Below, piece by piece: positions 35,697 through 43,966 of a stretch of DNA of 64,000 bases (the stretch's first letter is position 1; every line of letters starts with the position of its first letter). The DNA comes from Chitinophagaceae bacterium (lineage in GTDB: Bacteria; Bacteroidota; Bacteroidia; Chitinophagales; Chitinophagaceae). Location: contig CANFHA010000006.1 of assembly GCA_947446645.1 (NCBI GenBank), positions 1-64,000 on the forward strand, in the 5' to 3' direction. A program made the position numbers and the translations under genes. Under the pieces are notes generated by a model. It was not told where the DNA came from and did no database searches. It saw nothing but the letters and a program-made list of their open reading frames with translations.

Positions 35697-37079
35697 ATGG
35701 CAGAATTAGAACAATCACAATCCTCGCAGACCGCGGAATATAAAGCCCCCGAGAAACTTGCGAACCCCGGTCAGACACTGGAGCAAAGCCTTGGCAAACT
35801 TGTAAAATATGGCGGTTTTGAATTCCTGGAAGGTGCAATAGACGGCGCTTCTAGCCTTAACCCGGAGCGTAAAGCAAGGAAAAATATATTCCTGACCGAA
35901 TCAGGCAAAAAACAAGAGCGTGAAGATCTGAAAAAGAAACTCAACCTGTGGATGAGCTTGCTTACAGAATCTCAGGATATCAACGAAATGGTTGAAAAGT
36001 GCAATGAGAAAACAGAACAGGCCAGCACAACGCTTAAGAGGAACCTGAAAAAGGCCCTTGAAACAACGCGTGAGCTGGAAACAAACTATCGTTCAGTTTC
36101 CCTGTTCTTTGCAAACACTCAGTCAGACAAGGTGAAAAATGTAACCTTCCTGAACGCTTCGCTTGATTCATTGAAAGACCTGGACAATCCAAGGTTCATA
36201 GATTTCGTAGGCGAAGAGCTGAGCCAGAACTATGACCGTCTTGACCTCAGAAATAACTATTCTCTTATGTGCGTACCCGGCTACCTGGGATCTAACAAGA
36301 TCGTAGAAAAATGGGCAAGGATGGCACATAAGAACAAAGTAATGATGGTTACTGACTTCCTCGAAACAGACAAGGCAGATGACGTTATAGACATGTTCAA
36401 CGAAGCTAACTTCTCAAGTGGCGACGTATACAAGTCGAACGTGATGATGACCTGTAACTGGGTTGTAGGCCGTGCAAAAAATGCAGAGCTGGGCGAAGAT
36501 GATGATGTGATGATACCACCATCTGCTGCGCTGGCCGGCAAAATGTACGCCACTCCTACCGCACAGGTAGCAGCAGGTAAAACATTTGGTAGCCTCAACG
36601 AAGTTGACGGCGTGCGCTTTGACCTGAAAAAGTCTGAGATCTCTCAGCTCGACAGGATCGGCGTTATTCCAATGGTTAATGAGTATTCAAAAGTTATGGC
36701 ATTCTCGGCTAAGACACTGTTCAACGGTGATAATCTGGGCCTCCAGACTTACTCTGTAGTTCGCGTATTCGATTACATCAACAAGGTGCTGATCGACTTC
36801 CTTAACCGCCGTGCATTTGAGAACTGGACCAGCCGCACAGAGAATGATCTGAGAGCGCAGATGATCAAATTCCTGGACAGCGTACAGGGCCCAACAACAA
36901 GCAGCCTTATTGAGAAGTTCAATATCGCACGCTTTGAAAGGGACGAAAACCAGAAAGACAGGATCTACCTGGACATCAACATTACTCCTTACTTCCCTGC
37001 AAAGAGCTTCGTGCTGAAACTTGATGGTATGAAGGGCGATGGCGGTACACAGTGGGATACTGCAACACAAGCAAAATAA
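35697..37079 (+). CDS. tssC: T6SS sheath large subunit TssC
   Basis: A 460-aa protein matching TssC in length and in the regions LETNYRSVSLFFANTQ, DFVGEELSQNYDRLDLRNNY and the C-terminal VQGPTTSSLIEKFN and INITPYFPAKSFVLKL. It pairs with TssB to form the contractile sheath. The order tssB-tssC-tssD is the standard one. Confidence 0.93.
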   Translation: MAELEQSQSSQTAEYKAPEKLANPGQTLEQSLGKLVKYGGFEFLEGAIDGASSLNPERKARKNIFLTESGKKQEREDLKKKLNLWMSLLTESQDINEMVEKCNEKTEQASTTLKRNLKKALETTRELETNYRSVSLFFANTQSDKVKNVTFLNASLDSLKDLDNPRFIDFVGEELSQNYDRLDLRNNYSLMCVPGYLGSNKIVEKWARMAHKNKVMMVTDFLETDKADDVIDMFNEANFSSGDVYKSNVMMTCNWVVGRAKNAELGEDDDVMIPPSAALAGKMYATPTAQVAAGKTFGSLNEVDGVRFDLKKSEISQLDRIGVIPMVNEYSKVMAFSAKTLFNGDNLGLQTYSVVRVFDYINKVLIDFLNRRAFENWTSRTENDLRAQMIKFLDSVQGPTTSSLIEKFNIARFERDENQKDRIYLDINITPYFPAKSFVLKLDGMKGDGGTQWDTATQAK

Positions 37080-37127
37080 GACAACCAAATATTCAATTCA
37101 ATTCACCAATAACTAAAAACAACAATT

Positions 37128-37532
37128 ATGGCAGAAAGGGCAAAATTAAACATCTTCGGCAAAGACTACGATGTACTTCATTGCAGCTACTCACTCAGAA
37201 GAGATGTGGATCCAAAAGGACGTCCATCATCAGCAGTTATGGGCGGAACCGTTCAGCTCGAAGTAGAATCTACAGAGGATGTATCCATCCTTGAGGGTAT
37301 GCTGAAAATCGGCAAAGGCGTTACAGCTAAGATCACCTTCTTCAAAAGGGACGAAAAAGACCAGAAAATGAAGGAGATAGAACTGACAAACGCATACGTG
37401 GTGCAGTTCACAGAATCTCTGGATTCAGTTGGCAGCAACCCAATGTCTATCAACTTTGTATTGACTGCAAGGAAACTTGCGATAGGCAACGCTCAGCACG
37501 AGAACATGTGGCCTGATACTCAATCGAACTAA
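37128..37532 (+). CDS. tssD: T6SS tube protein TssD (Hcp)
   Basis: A 134-aa Hcp of the Bacteroidota type: short N-terminal strand AKLNIFGKDYDVLHCSYSLR, central VMGGTVQLEVESTED, and the C-terminal strand ESLDSVGSNPMSINFVLTAR. Hexamer rings stack into the inner tube. A strong terminator follows, which would allow higher expression of tssB-tssC-tssD than of the spike and baseplate genes downstream. Confidence 0.93.
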   Translation: MAERAKLNIFGKDYDVLHCSYSLRRDVDPKGRPSSAVMGGTVQLEVESTEDVSILEGMLKIGKGVTAKITFFKRDEKDQKMKEIELTNAYVVQFTESLDSVGSNPMSINFVLTARKLAIGNAQHENMWPDTQSN

Positions 37533-37548
37533 GCTTTTATTTTTTGAG

Positions 37549-37586
37549 ACTACAAAGTGCCCGCATGGGCGCTTTGTAGTTTTTTA
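37549..37586 (+). terminator. Terminator between tssD and tssI
   Basis: Long stem ACTACAAAGTGCCC / GGGCGCTTTGTAGT with a 4-nt loop and one mismatched pair, followed by TTTTTT. It is a strong intrinsic terminator inside the T6SS gene run, 17 bp after the tssD stop. Confidence 0.85.
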
Positions 37587-37606
37587 TCACTTAAAGAACA
37601 GACACT

Positions 37607-39433
37607 GTGGCGCAGCAAATAAATGTGGATATACAGGTAAAGGATCAGAAGATCGCTCCCTTTTCCTCTCTTACACTTAATCAACAGTTTAACGGTCATC
37701 ACTATTTTGAGCTACGGTTCAATCATGATGTAGTTGAAGCAAAGAATGCAGTGCTGATCAATAAGTCAAAAGATATGCTGGGTGAGGAGATCACGATCTC
37801 TTTTACCACTAAATATGATTCGGGGTATGCAGACAACACATTTAAAGGTATCATAACCGAAATATGTGTGGACAATAGCCTGAACTCAACAAGTGAACTC
37901 GTATTTAAAGGATACAGCCCGACAATACTGCTGGAAAGTGGCGAACACAATGCTTCCTTCATTGATAAGAATCTTAACCAGATCGTAAAGGCCGCCCTGG
38001 GCAACATACCCGGGAATGTGCTGTCATCTGCTGTTGCTCCATCATCCAATACCTCGATCCCATTTACGGTACAATACCGAGAAAGCAATTTCGACTTTAC
38101 CCGCCGCCTCGCTGCCGAATACGGCGAGTGGTTTTTTTATGACGGCACCAAATTCAACTTCGGAAAACCATCCGGTGGCAGCACTGTGGAACTCAAATAT
38201 CCACGCGATATAGCCAACCTGAACCTGAGTGTGAAAATGACGCCGCTCAATTTTGAGGATACCGCTTATTATTCCAAAGAAGATAAGAAATTCAGTAGCC
38301 CCTCCTCCGGCCAGAATGTAGCCGGTCTTGATACGTTTGGTACGCTGGCACAAAACGCATCGAACAAGCATTTTTCAAAACCTGTTACCGCTTTATCTTT
38401 AAAGCCGTACCAGAGCAAAAGCGAACTTGACGAATATGTGAAAGCCCAAAAATCAGGCCTCGCAGGAGGAATGGTTTATGTGCGCGCTTCATGTGACTCA
38501 CCATATATTAAACTAGGTACTACCCTGGCTATTTCCGCAACAAAAGGCGATAATACCAGTGAGGACTATGGGAAATTTATCGTTACCTCTGTTGTTCACT
38601 CTACTGACGGACTGGGCAATTACACCAACGTATTTGAAGCAGTACCAGCTACACTTAAAGTGATGCCGAATCCTTATTCGGATAAGCCAATAGCAGAACC
38701 ACAGCTGGGTGTTGTAAAAAGCATGAAAGACCCGGACAACCTGGGCCGTGTACAGGTGCAACTGCTGTGGCAGAAAGACGGCGATACCACCCCATACATA
38801 CGGGTAATGGGTCACTCGGCCGGTGTAGGCGATGGCAATAAGAAAAACCGGGGCATGCTCTTCATTCCTGAAGAAGGCGACTATGTAGTTGTGGGTTTTG
38901 AACAGAATGACCCGGCCCAGCCATTTGTATTGGGCAGCGTGCATCATGGCAAGGCCATCAGCACATCTGGCATGGATGATAACAACACCAAAGCTATCAG
39001 CACCCGTTCCGGCAATACGATATTCTTCTATGATAAGGAAAATGACAAAGAGCAGGAAATAAGGATACTAACTGACGAGAAGAACTACATATCGATAAAA
39101 GTACCTAATGGTAAAGGCGCCATCCAGATATATTCTACAGATACCATAGAGCTGAAGTCTGAAACTTCCATTACCCTCACATCAAAGGATATTAATATCA
39201 AGGCCAGCAACAACATAACCATGGAGGCCAATAAGGATATTACCGTTAAAGCAGGCAGCAACCTGAAGATGAGCGGCGTAAAGATAGCCTCTGAAGCCTC
39301 TGCAGCATTTGAAGCAAAGGGTGCACAAGTGAAAATAGAGGGATCTGGTCCAACTTCAGTAAAAGGCGGTATCCTGCAGCTCGAAGGCAGCGGCCCTACC
39401 ACACTGAAGGGCGCTATAGTGCAAATCAACTAA
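37607..39433 (+). CDS. tssI: T6SS spike protein TssI (VgrG)
   Basis: A 608-aa VgrG. The gp27-like N-terminal part (about 1-360) includes TVQYRESNFDFTRRLAAEYGEWFFYDG. The gp5 OB-fold follows (LGVVKSMKDPDNLGRVQVQLLWQ, then SAGVGDGNKKNRGMLFIPEEGD). A C-terminal beta-helix needle has many short repeats (ITLTSKDINIKASNNITMEA). There is no extra enzymatic domain, so cargo must ride by PAAR or adaptor. The start is GTG at 37607. It follows a terminator, so it has its own promoter or depends on read-through. Confidence 0.94.
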   Translation: MAQQINVDIQVKDQKIAPFSSLTLNQQFNGHHYFELRFNHDVVEAKNAVLINKSKDMLGEEITISFTTKYDSGYADNTFKGIITEICVDNSLNSTSELVFKGYSPTILLESGEHNASFIDKNLNQIVKAALGNIPGNVLSSAVAPSSNTSIPFTVQYRESNFDFTRRLAAEYGEWFFYDGTKFNFGKPSGGSTVELKYPRDIANLNLSVKMTPLNFEDTAYYSKEDKKFSSPSSGQNVAGLDTFGTLAQNASNKHFSKPVTALSLKPYQSKSELDEYVKAQKSGLAGGMVYVRASCDSPYIKLGTTLAISATKGDNTSEDYGKFIVTSVVHSTDGLGNYTNVFEAVPATLKVMPNPYSDKPIAEPQLGVVKSMKDPDNLGRVQVQLLWQKDGDTTPYIRVMGHSAGVGDGNKKNRGMLFIPEEGDYVVVGFEQNDPAQPFVLGSVHHGKAISTSGMDDNNTKAISTRSGNTIFFYDKENDKEQEIRILTDEKNYISIKVPNGKGAIQIYSTDTIELKSETSITLTSKDINIKASNNITMEANKDITVKAGSNLKMSGVKIASEASAAFEAKGAQVKIEGSGPTSVKGGILQLEGSGPTTLKGAIVQIN

Positions 39434-39451
39434 CATTAAATTTATTGGGTC

Positions 39452-39889
39452 ATGGCACGTTACTACGAGTTACCAATTAGCTTCGGTACGCTTATGCAGC
39501 CCAACAGGGATCTTGTGACCTGTGAGCTGCGCAGCTCCATTGCACAGAATATCAACCTGATCATTACCTCCAAATACAATGAGCACCGGTTTGACGATAC
39601 CTATGGCTGCGAGATATGGGACATGGATTTTGAGCTGATATTGAATGAGGGTGCATGGAAAGACAAAGTGAACAAATCAGTACTGCAAACAGTGAAGAAA
39701 CACGAGCTTAGGCTTGATGATATAGAGTCTGAGATCAACATAACCGAAGATGAGTTTGTAAACCCACGAACTGGCTTTAAGGGCATACGAAAGAAAGTAA
39801 TGATCACCATTACTGCTTTGGTAAAAGAGACCGGCCAGCAATTCAAATTTAATTCTTACCTTTTTTTAAGTCCATTATCTTTCGAATAA
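39452..39889 (+). CDS. tssE: T6SS baseplate protein TssE (gp25-like)
   Basis: A 145-aa gp25/GPW-like protein: MARYYELPISFGTLMQ, then a helix with SIAQNINLIITSKYNEHRFDDTYG and the segment NPRTGFKGIRKKVMITITALV. It joins the wedge with TssF and TssG and starts sheath assembly. Its stop is directly followed by the tssF ATG with no gap. Confidence 0.9.
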   Translation: MARYYELPISFGTLMQPNRDLVTCELRSSIAQNINLIITSKYNEHRFDDTYGCEIWDMDFELILNEGAWKDKVNKSVLQTVKKHELRLDDIESEINITEDEFVNPRTGFKGIRKKVMITITALVKETGQQFKFNSYLFLSPLSFE

Positions 39890-41782
39890 ATGATAGGATC
39901 GGATAGAATACCACTTAGCAGGGAAACCATAGCCAGCCGGATGTTCAGGAACGCCGCCAGGCAATGGGGGCTCAATGATACCAACATGGACAACTTTGAC
40001 CCTGTGGTACGCCTGCTTATAGAAGCCTGTGCGCTGGAAATGTACCAGCTGAGCAACCAGCTGGAAACCGTGCAGGAGCGAATGATAGAAAAGCTTGCCC
40101 GCCTGCTTACACCGCAGGTATATGTAATACCCAAACCGGCACATGGCATTCTGCACGCAAGGGCTGCAGACCCAGAGAGTACGCTCTCTAACACCATGCA
40201 GTTCTTCTACCATAAAAAAGTGGCATCAAAAGCAAACGGACCGCTGGACTCCAACCTTGATGTGTTCTTCTCTCCGGTAGGCGCCTACAAGGTAATAGAC
40301 GGTGATATAAAAATAATAGCATCAGGAGATAATGTGTACTCGGTAAACGACTCCTATGTGCAAAAGGAAACCTTCTTACGCACATCAAGGAGAATACCCT
40401 ACCGCACCGTGTGGCTGGGCCTCGACCTGAATCAGCATATACAAGACATAACCAATCTCTCCTTCTTTTTCGACTTTAAGAACACCCCGGACAAGGATAA
40501 ATATTTGTCACTGATCCCATTCACACAGTGCTCGGTAAATAATACGCCGGTTCGCTTTCATAGCGGCCTGTATGACAGGTTCACTGACACAGGGAAAAAC
40601 GCGTTCCAGAATTCGCTGGAAGAATTATATATCAATAACCGTATTGAAAATTCTACCAGCGCTTACTACAAGGATCAGTTCATAACCATTGATCCTGATA
40701 ATCCATTCCTGCAGAATGTAGGCTCACTGAAACAAAAATACCCGGTAGAGTTTGAGAGCATACTGGGCAATAAGGAGCTTGCTGCACTCAACAAAGATCT
40801 TCTTTGGGTGAAGCTGACTTTCCGTCCTGAATTCTCAGAAGAGATACTTGACGATCTTACCATTTCCATCAACTGTTTCCCGGTAGTGAACAGGCACCGC
40901 AATGAGGTAACGTACCGGCTGCAGCAGTTCTTCAATATCATTCCACTGCTGTCTGCGGAGCAGTATCTTTCTATTGAAAAAGTAGAAAGCACCGCAGGCG
41001 ACGCCAAGGCAGATAAAGAGTATAAATACTATTCTTTTGACCAGTTCGACAATTCCCAGAAAGGCACCTATACTGTGCGCTCCGGAGACCTGGAGCGATT
41101 TGACAGCCGCAATGCCCTTGAGTATATGAATTACCTGGCAGAGCTGCTGCGCGATGAAAGCCGTGCGTTTGCTGCCATGGGTCAGGACTTTATTGCCTCT
41201 ATGATCAAGATGCTCAACCAGAGCATATCGCAGATAGAACTGAAGATAAAACAAAACAGCTTATCAGTGGAGAACTCTCCGGCATACCTGCTTATTAATC
41301 CTATAGCAGAAGGTGATACGATATTTGCACGATTCTGGACCTGCAATGGCGAACAGGGCAATCTTATCCGCAGCGGATCCAAAATAGAGCTTTATGAAGG
41401 CTCCCAATTTAAGAAGGAAGGTCTGGCCATGATGACCACCACTACCGGAGGTACTAACCGCCTGAAAAATACGGAGCGGCTGCCCGCCTACAAAAGCATT
41501 CTCATATCGCGCGGCAGGATAGTGACACAGGAAGATATAAAAGCGTTCTGCAATTATTTTCTAAATGGCAAGGCAGAAATAGATGGGCTGGAAGTAGCAA
41601 AGGGTGTAGGCATAGGTCACCGCCCGTCTGAAGGGCTTATACCCACTGTGGATATAAGCATAAAAGCAGCAAAAACCGACCAGCTGGCCACAGAAGAGTG
41701 GGATGCGCTGAAGCATGAATTGCTGGTAGGCCTTGAAGAACAAAGTGCCGTTAATCTTAACTACAGGATATTTATTAACTGA
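39890..41782 (+). CDS. tssF: T6SS baseplate protein TssF
   Basis: A 630-aa TssF. It opens with a helical region (LIEACALEMYQLSNQLETV near 43-62) and continues with KLARLLTPQVYVIPKPAHGI and a beta-rich middle. The C-terminal section has TEEWDALKHELLVG and ends SAVNLNYRIFIN. It forms the baseplate wedge with TssE and TssG. Its last 60 residues are the parental match for the relic at 8066-8245. A DUF4157 gene follows 15 bp later. Confidence 0.92.
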   Translation: MIGSDRIPLSRETIASRMFRNAARQWGLNDTNMDNFDPVVRLLIEACALEMYQLSNQLETVQERMIEKLARLLTPQVYVIPKPAHGILHARAADPESTLSNTMQFFYHKKVASKANGPLDSNLDVFFSPVGAYKVIDGDIKIIASGDNVYSVNDSYVQKETFLRTSRRIPYRTVWLGLDLNQHIQDITNLSFFFDFKNTPDKDKYLSLIPFTQCSVNNTPVRFHSGLYDRFTDTGKNAFQNSLEELYINNRIENSTSAYYKDQFITIDPDNPFLQNVGSLKQKYPVEFESILGNKELAALNKDLLWVKLTFRPEFSEEILDDLTISINCFPVVNRHRNEVTYRLQQFFNIIPLLSAEQYLSIEKVESTAGDAKADKEYKYYSFDQFDNSQKGTYTVRSGDLERFDSRNALEYMNYLAELLRDESRAFAAMGQDFIASMIKMLNQSISQIELKIKQNSLSVENSPAYLLINPIAEGDTIFARFWTCNGEQGNLIRSGSKIELYEGSQFKKEGLAMMTTTTGGTNRLKNTERLPAYKSILISRGRIVTQEDIKAFCNYFLNGKAEIDGLEVAKGVGIGHRPSEGLIPTVDISIKAAKTDQLATEEWDALKHELLVGLEEQSAVNLNYRIFIN

Positions 41783-41797
41783 TAAAACTTTTCAGCT

Positions 41798-42073
41798 ATG
41801 GCTTTTACAGGAACAGATATGTACGGACAAACACCTGCGCAACAGGCACGTCAGCAAGTGCAGGAGCGGTTTGGCTCCAGCGGCGACCTTATCTCTACCC
41901 CGGAGTTAAACAGGAGCATGGACGCCGTTAATGTGCACTATAACAGCTCGCAGCCCGCCCAGCTCAATGCACTTGCCTATGCTCAGGGCACGAATATACA
42001 TGTGGCTCCCGGCCAGGAACAATTTCTGCCGCACGAGGCGTGGCATGTGATACAGCAGCGCGCAGGAAGATAA
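41798..42073 (+). CDS. DUF4157 stub, probable truncated effector leader
   Basis: A 91-aa product ending in the DUF4157 signature: VNVHYNSSQPAQLNALAYAQ, then NIHVAPGQE and HEAWHVIQQ, which contains an HExxH zinc-protease-like motif. DUF4157 usually sits at the N-terminus of large toxins, best known as cargo of extracellular contractile injection systems. Here the frame stops four residues after the motif (RAGR then TAA), where family members continue, so the gene looks cut short, or it is a genuinely free-standing domain. Only 15 bp separate it from tssF, so it is expressed with the baseplate genes. Confidence 0.75.
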   Translation: MAFTGTDMYGQTPAQQARQQVQERFGSSGDLISTPELNRSMDAVNVHYNSSQPAQLNALAYAQGTNIHVAPGQEQFLPHEAWHVIQQRAGR

Positions 42074-42152
42074 GAAAATTTGTTATCCAGCATTTCTACG
42101 CTTTCTGATTTTTCAACCAGGAAAATATTGAACCTGCAAAATATAGCCAGAT

Positions 42153-42641
42153 ATGAACTTCGCAGAATTCACAAAAGGCCTTAGCGAAAGAGACCTTAAT
42201 GAGATAAATAGCGGTTTTAAATCAAATGTAACCAGTGTAGATGTACACGGACCGGCTGCATTTTATAGGTTCATTGGGCTGAATGGTCATGACAAGCCAA
42301 ATGAAATATATGGACATTGGTGGTTTTCAGAGCAAACCTTTATGGACTTTGAAACAAGAGCGAAACGCCTTGAAATTCAGTTCAGCCAGTATGCTAAGGC
42401 TCGCCTCGCGCTGCCTGATGCCTGGAACAGTAAGCTGCATGTCTACAAATTATCCTTACCACCGGGTATAACCATCCCAGCGCTGAGAGGAAAAGGAAGG
42501 GGGCAGAAAGAGAGCTATAGAGATGAAAATTACAAACACCAGTTTCACTCGAATGTATCTTTGATCGGCGGCGACGACCAATACTATTTCAAAATTACCG
42601 ATATCCAAAAGTACCCGGTATCGCAAATTGTAAAGCACTAG
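42153..42641 (+). CDS. Hypothetical protein, possible toxin domain
   Basis: A 162-aa soluble protein, 79 bp after the DUF4157 stub and in a different frame. It has segments AAFYRFIGLNGHDKPNEIYG, HWWFSEQTFMDFETRA, LHVYKLSLPPGITIPALRG and FHSNVSLIGGDDQYYFKI. It has the compact feel of a polymorphic toxin C-terminal domain, and its place behind a DUF4157 leader within a T6SS locus supports that, but I recognise no family or catalytic motif. The alternative is an immunity or unrelated accessory protein. Confidence 0.6.
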   Translation: MNFAEFTKGLSERDLNEINSGFKSNVTSVDVHGPAAFYRFIGLNGHDKPNEIYGHWWFSEQTFMDFETRAKRLEIQFSQYAKARLALPDAWNSKLHVYKLSLPPGITIPALRGKGRGQKESYRDENYKHQFHSNVSLIGGDDQYYFKITDIQKYPVSQIVKH

Positions 42642-42679
42642 GAGTATACATACCTACCGTTTTAGGGTTGTTGGTTGTT

Positions 42680-42898
42680 TCAGATAAATCGGTTTTTTAT
42701 ATGCAAAGTTTTCTTATGTCGGACAAAGTTGACCACCTCTTGAACAATAATTGTACCCTTCCTGTTTAGAAGATAAAACAAAAAAATCACAATCTCGGCA
42801 AGATATCCACAAAACAGAGAAGAATCCAAAACGCCGACATAACTTTGTACCGGATAAGAGTCTTCCCAGATCGCTACAAGAGCGCAAAGGATGAACAT
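42680..42898 (-). CDS. Possible small membrane protein (72 aa)
   Basis: A minus-strand frame with two hydrophobic segments (MFILCALVAI; LAEIVIFLFYLL) and a basic tail. Codon character is weak and the region is AT-rich. It could be an immunity protein for the neighbouring toxin-like ORF or a non-coding frame. Confidence 0.25.
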   Translation of the reverse strand: MFILCALVAIWEDSYPVQSYVGVLDSSLFCGYLAEIVIFLFYLLNRKGTIIVQEVVNFVRHKKTLHIKNRFI

Positions 42899-42905
42899 TC
42901 TCGAC

Positions 42906-42988
42906 GATTTAGACGAATTATTTTTTGCATTGGACTTTTAGGCAGAATTCAGCAAACATTTCGCAGTGATTTAGACGAATTATTTTTT
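42906..42988. repeat. 21-bp direct repeat, two copies
   Basis: GATTTAGACGAATTATTTTT plus one further T occurs at 42906-42926 and exactly again at 42968-42988, 62 bp apart. It lies in the AT-rich, gene-poor gap (42642-43117) before the PAAR gene. This may be a recombination scar or a regulatory repeat. Confidence 0.7.
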
Positions 42989-43117
42989 AAAACGGCAGTT
43001 TTATGAATTTTTTCCTCCCTTTATTTTTATTAACTTACATTCTCTTTTTAGGGCTAACGTAATATTCGAGAAATTTGGTTTTTGGATCCGGTTGTTATCG
43101 GGAGGAATTAAAATGAT

Positions 43118-43606
43118 ATGGGAAAACCCGCAGCAAGATTAACTGATTTTCATATGTGCCCGATGGTGACACCGGGGGTGCCACCAATTCCCCACGTGGG
43201 CGGGCCTATTACAGGGCCCGGAGCGCCCACGGTGCTTATAGGCGGCATGCCTGCGGCTGTAATGGGCGATGTGTGTGTGTGTACCGGCCCGCCTGATACC
43301 ATCATACTGGGTTCGGTAGGTGTGTTCATAGGCGGTAAACCCGCCGCGCGCATGGGCGACCAGACCGCGCATGGTGGCGCTATAATGGCCGGCTGCCCTA
43401 CTGTGCTGATCGGCGAGGCCGGTGGCGGCGGTGGCGGCGGCATAGCAGCTATGCCGGTAAATGTGATCGTAGACCTGATGGGCTCTATGCCACCTGCCGT
43501 AAGAAATCAGCTAAAAAAAATAGTAGAAATGAGGCAGGCCGCAGAAAATGGAAATGCTTTTGTTAAGACAGACAATTATTGTGCGTCTTGCGGTAAAATT
43601 CACTAA
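43118..43606 (+). CDS. PAAR-domain spike tip protein
   Basis: A 162-aa PAAR protein: KPAARLTDFHMCPM, PHVGGPITGPGAPTVLIGG, then GDVCVCTGPPDTI, KPAARMGDQTAHGG and GCPTVLIGEAGGGGGGG. It should cap the VgrG needle. A C-terminal extension (about 115-162) is helical and ends with the Cys pair YCASCGKIH. An unusual GGGAGG-type Shine-Dalgarno-like run lies 12 bp before the start, rare in this phylum. It opens the cargo module. Confidence 0.93.
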   Translation: MGKPAARLTDFHMCPMVTPGVPPIPHVGGPITGPGAPTVLIGGMPAAVMGDVCVCTGPPDTIILGSVGVFIGGKPAARMGDQTAHGGAIMAGCPTVLIGEAGGGGGGGIAAMPVNVIVDLMGSMPPAVRNQLKKIVEMRQAAENGNAFVKTDNYCASCGKIH

Positions 43607-43624
43607 ATAAAAACTCTACTCCGC

Positions 43625-43966
43625 ATGCTGATTACAAGAAAACAGATGACTGAGCTTAATAGATCATACTATGAAAAGTTTTGTGATTACCTCGCTACAA
43701 TGGTTGGAGAAAAAAACGTTGATGGCCTACCTACCGAGGCTCAGGAACTCTATCTATGGTGTGACAAACGGATACAGTGCATAAAGAAATATAATGTTAC
43801 GTTGGACCAGGATCTCATCGCATTTGTTTTGCTCTGTACGGAATATAAAGATGTGCAACCCGTAACCATGTCTAAGCAAGTGAGGGGGATATTGGAGAAT
43901 ATTAATGTGCCGAGTTCCGAAAAAATTTCAATGCTACAAAAATACTTGACTCATCATGGCAAATGA
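43625..43966 (+). CDS. Small helical protein between PAAR and effector
   Basis: A 113-aa all-helical soluble protein: ITRKQMTELNRSYYEKFCDY at the start, IKKYNVTLDQDLIAFVLL in the middle, and a C-terminal SEKISMLQKYLTHHGK. Proteobacterial PAAR loci often carry a similar small protein beginning ITxxQ(M/L), with a gene order PAAR, small helical protein, effector. The pattern match here is by eye only. It overlaps the effector start by 11 bp, indicating coupled translation and perhaps a cargo-loading role. Confidence 0.7.
   Translation: MLITRKQMTELNRSYYEKFCDYLATMVGEKNVDGLPTEAQELYLWCDKRIQCIKKYNVTLDQDLIAFVLLCTEYKDVQPVTMSKQVRGILENINVPSSEKISMLQKYLTHHGK

Noticed and set aside
42153-42641. ADP-ribosyltransferase call for the 162-aa protein
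   Set aside because: FYR and an SEQ segment are present, but no ExE or matching motif order could be shown.
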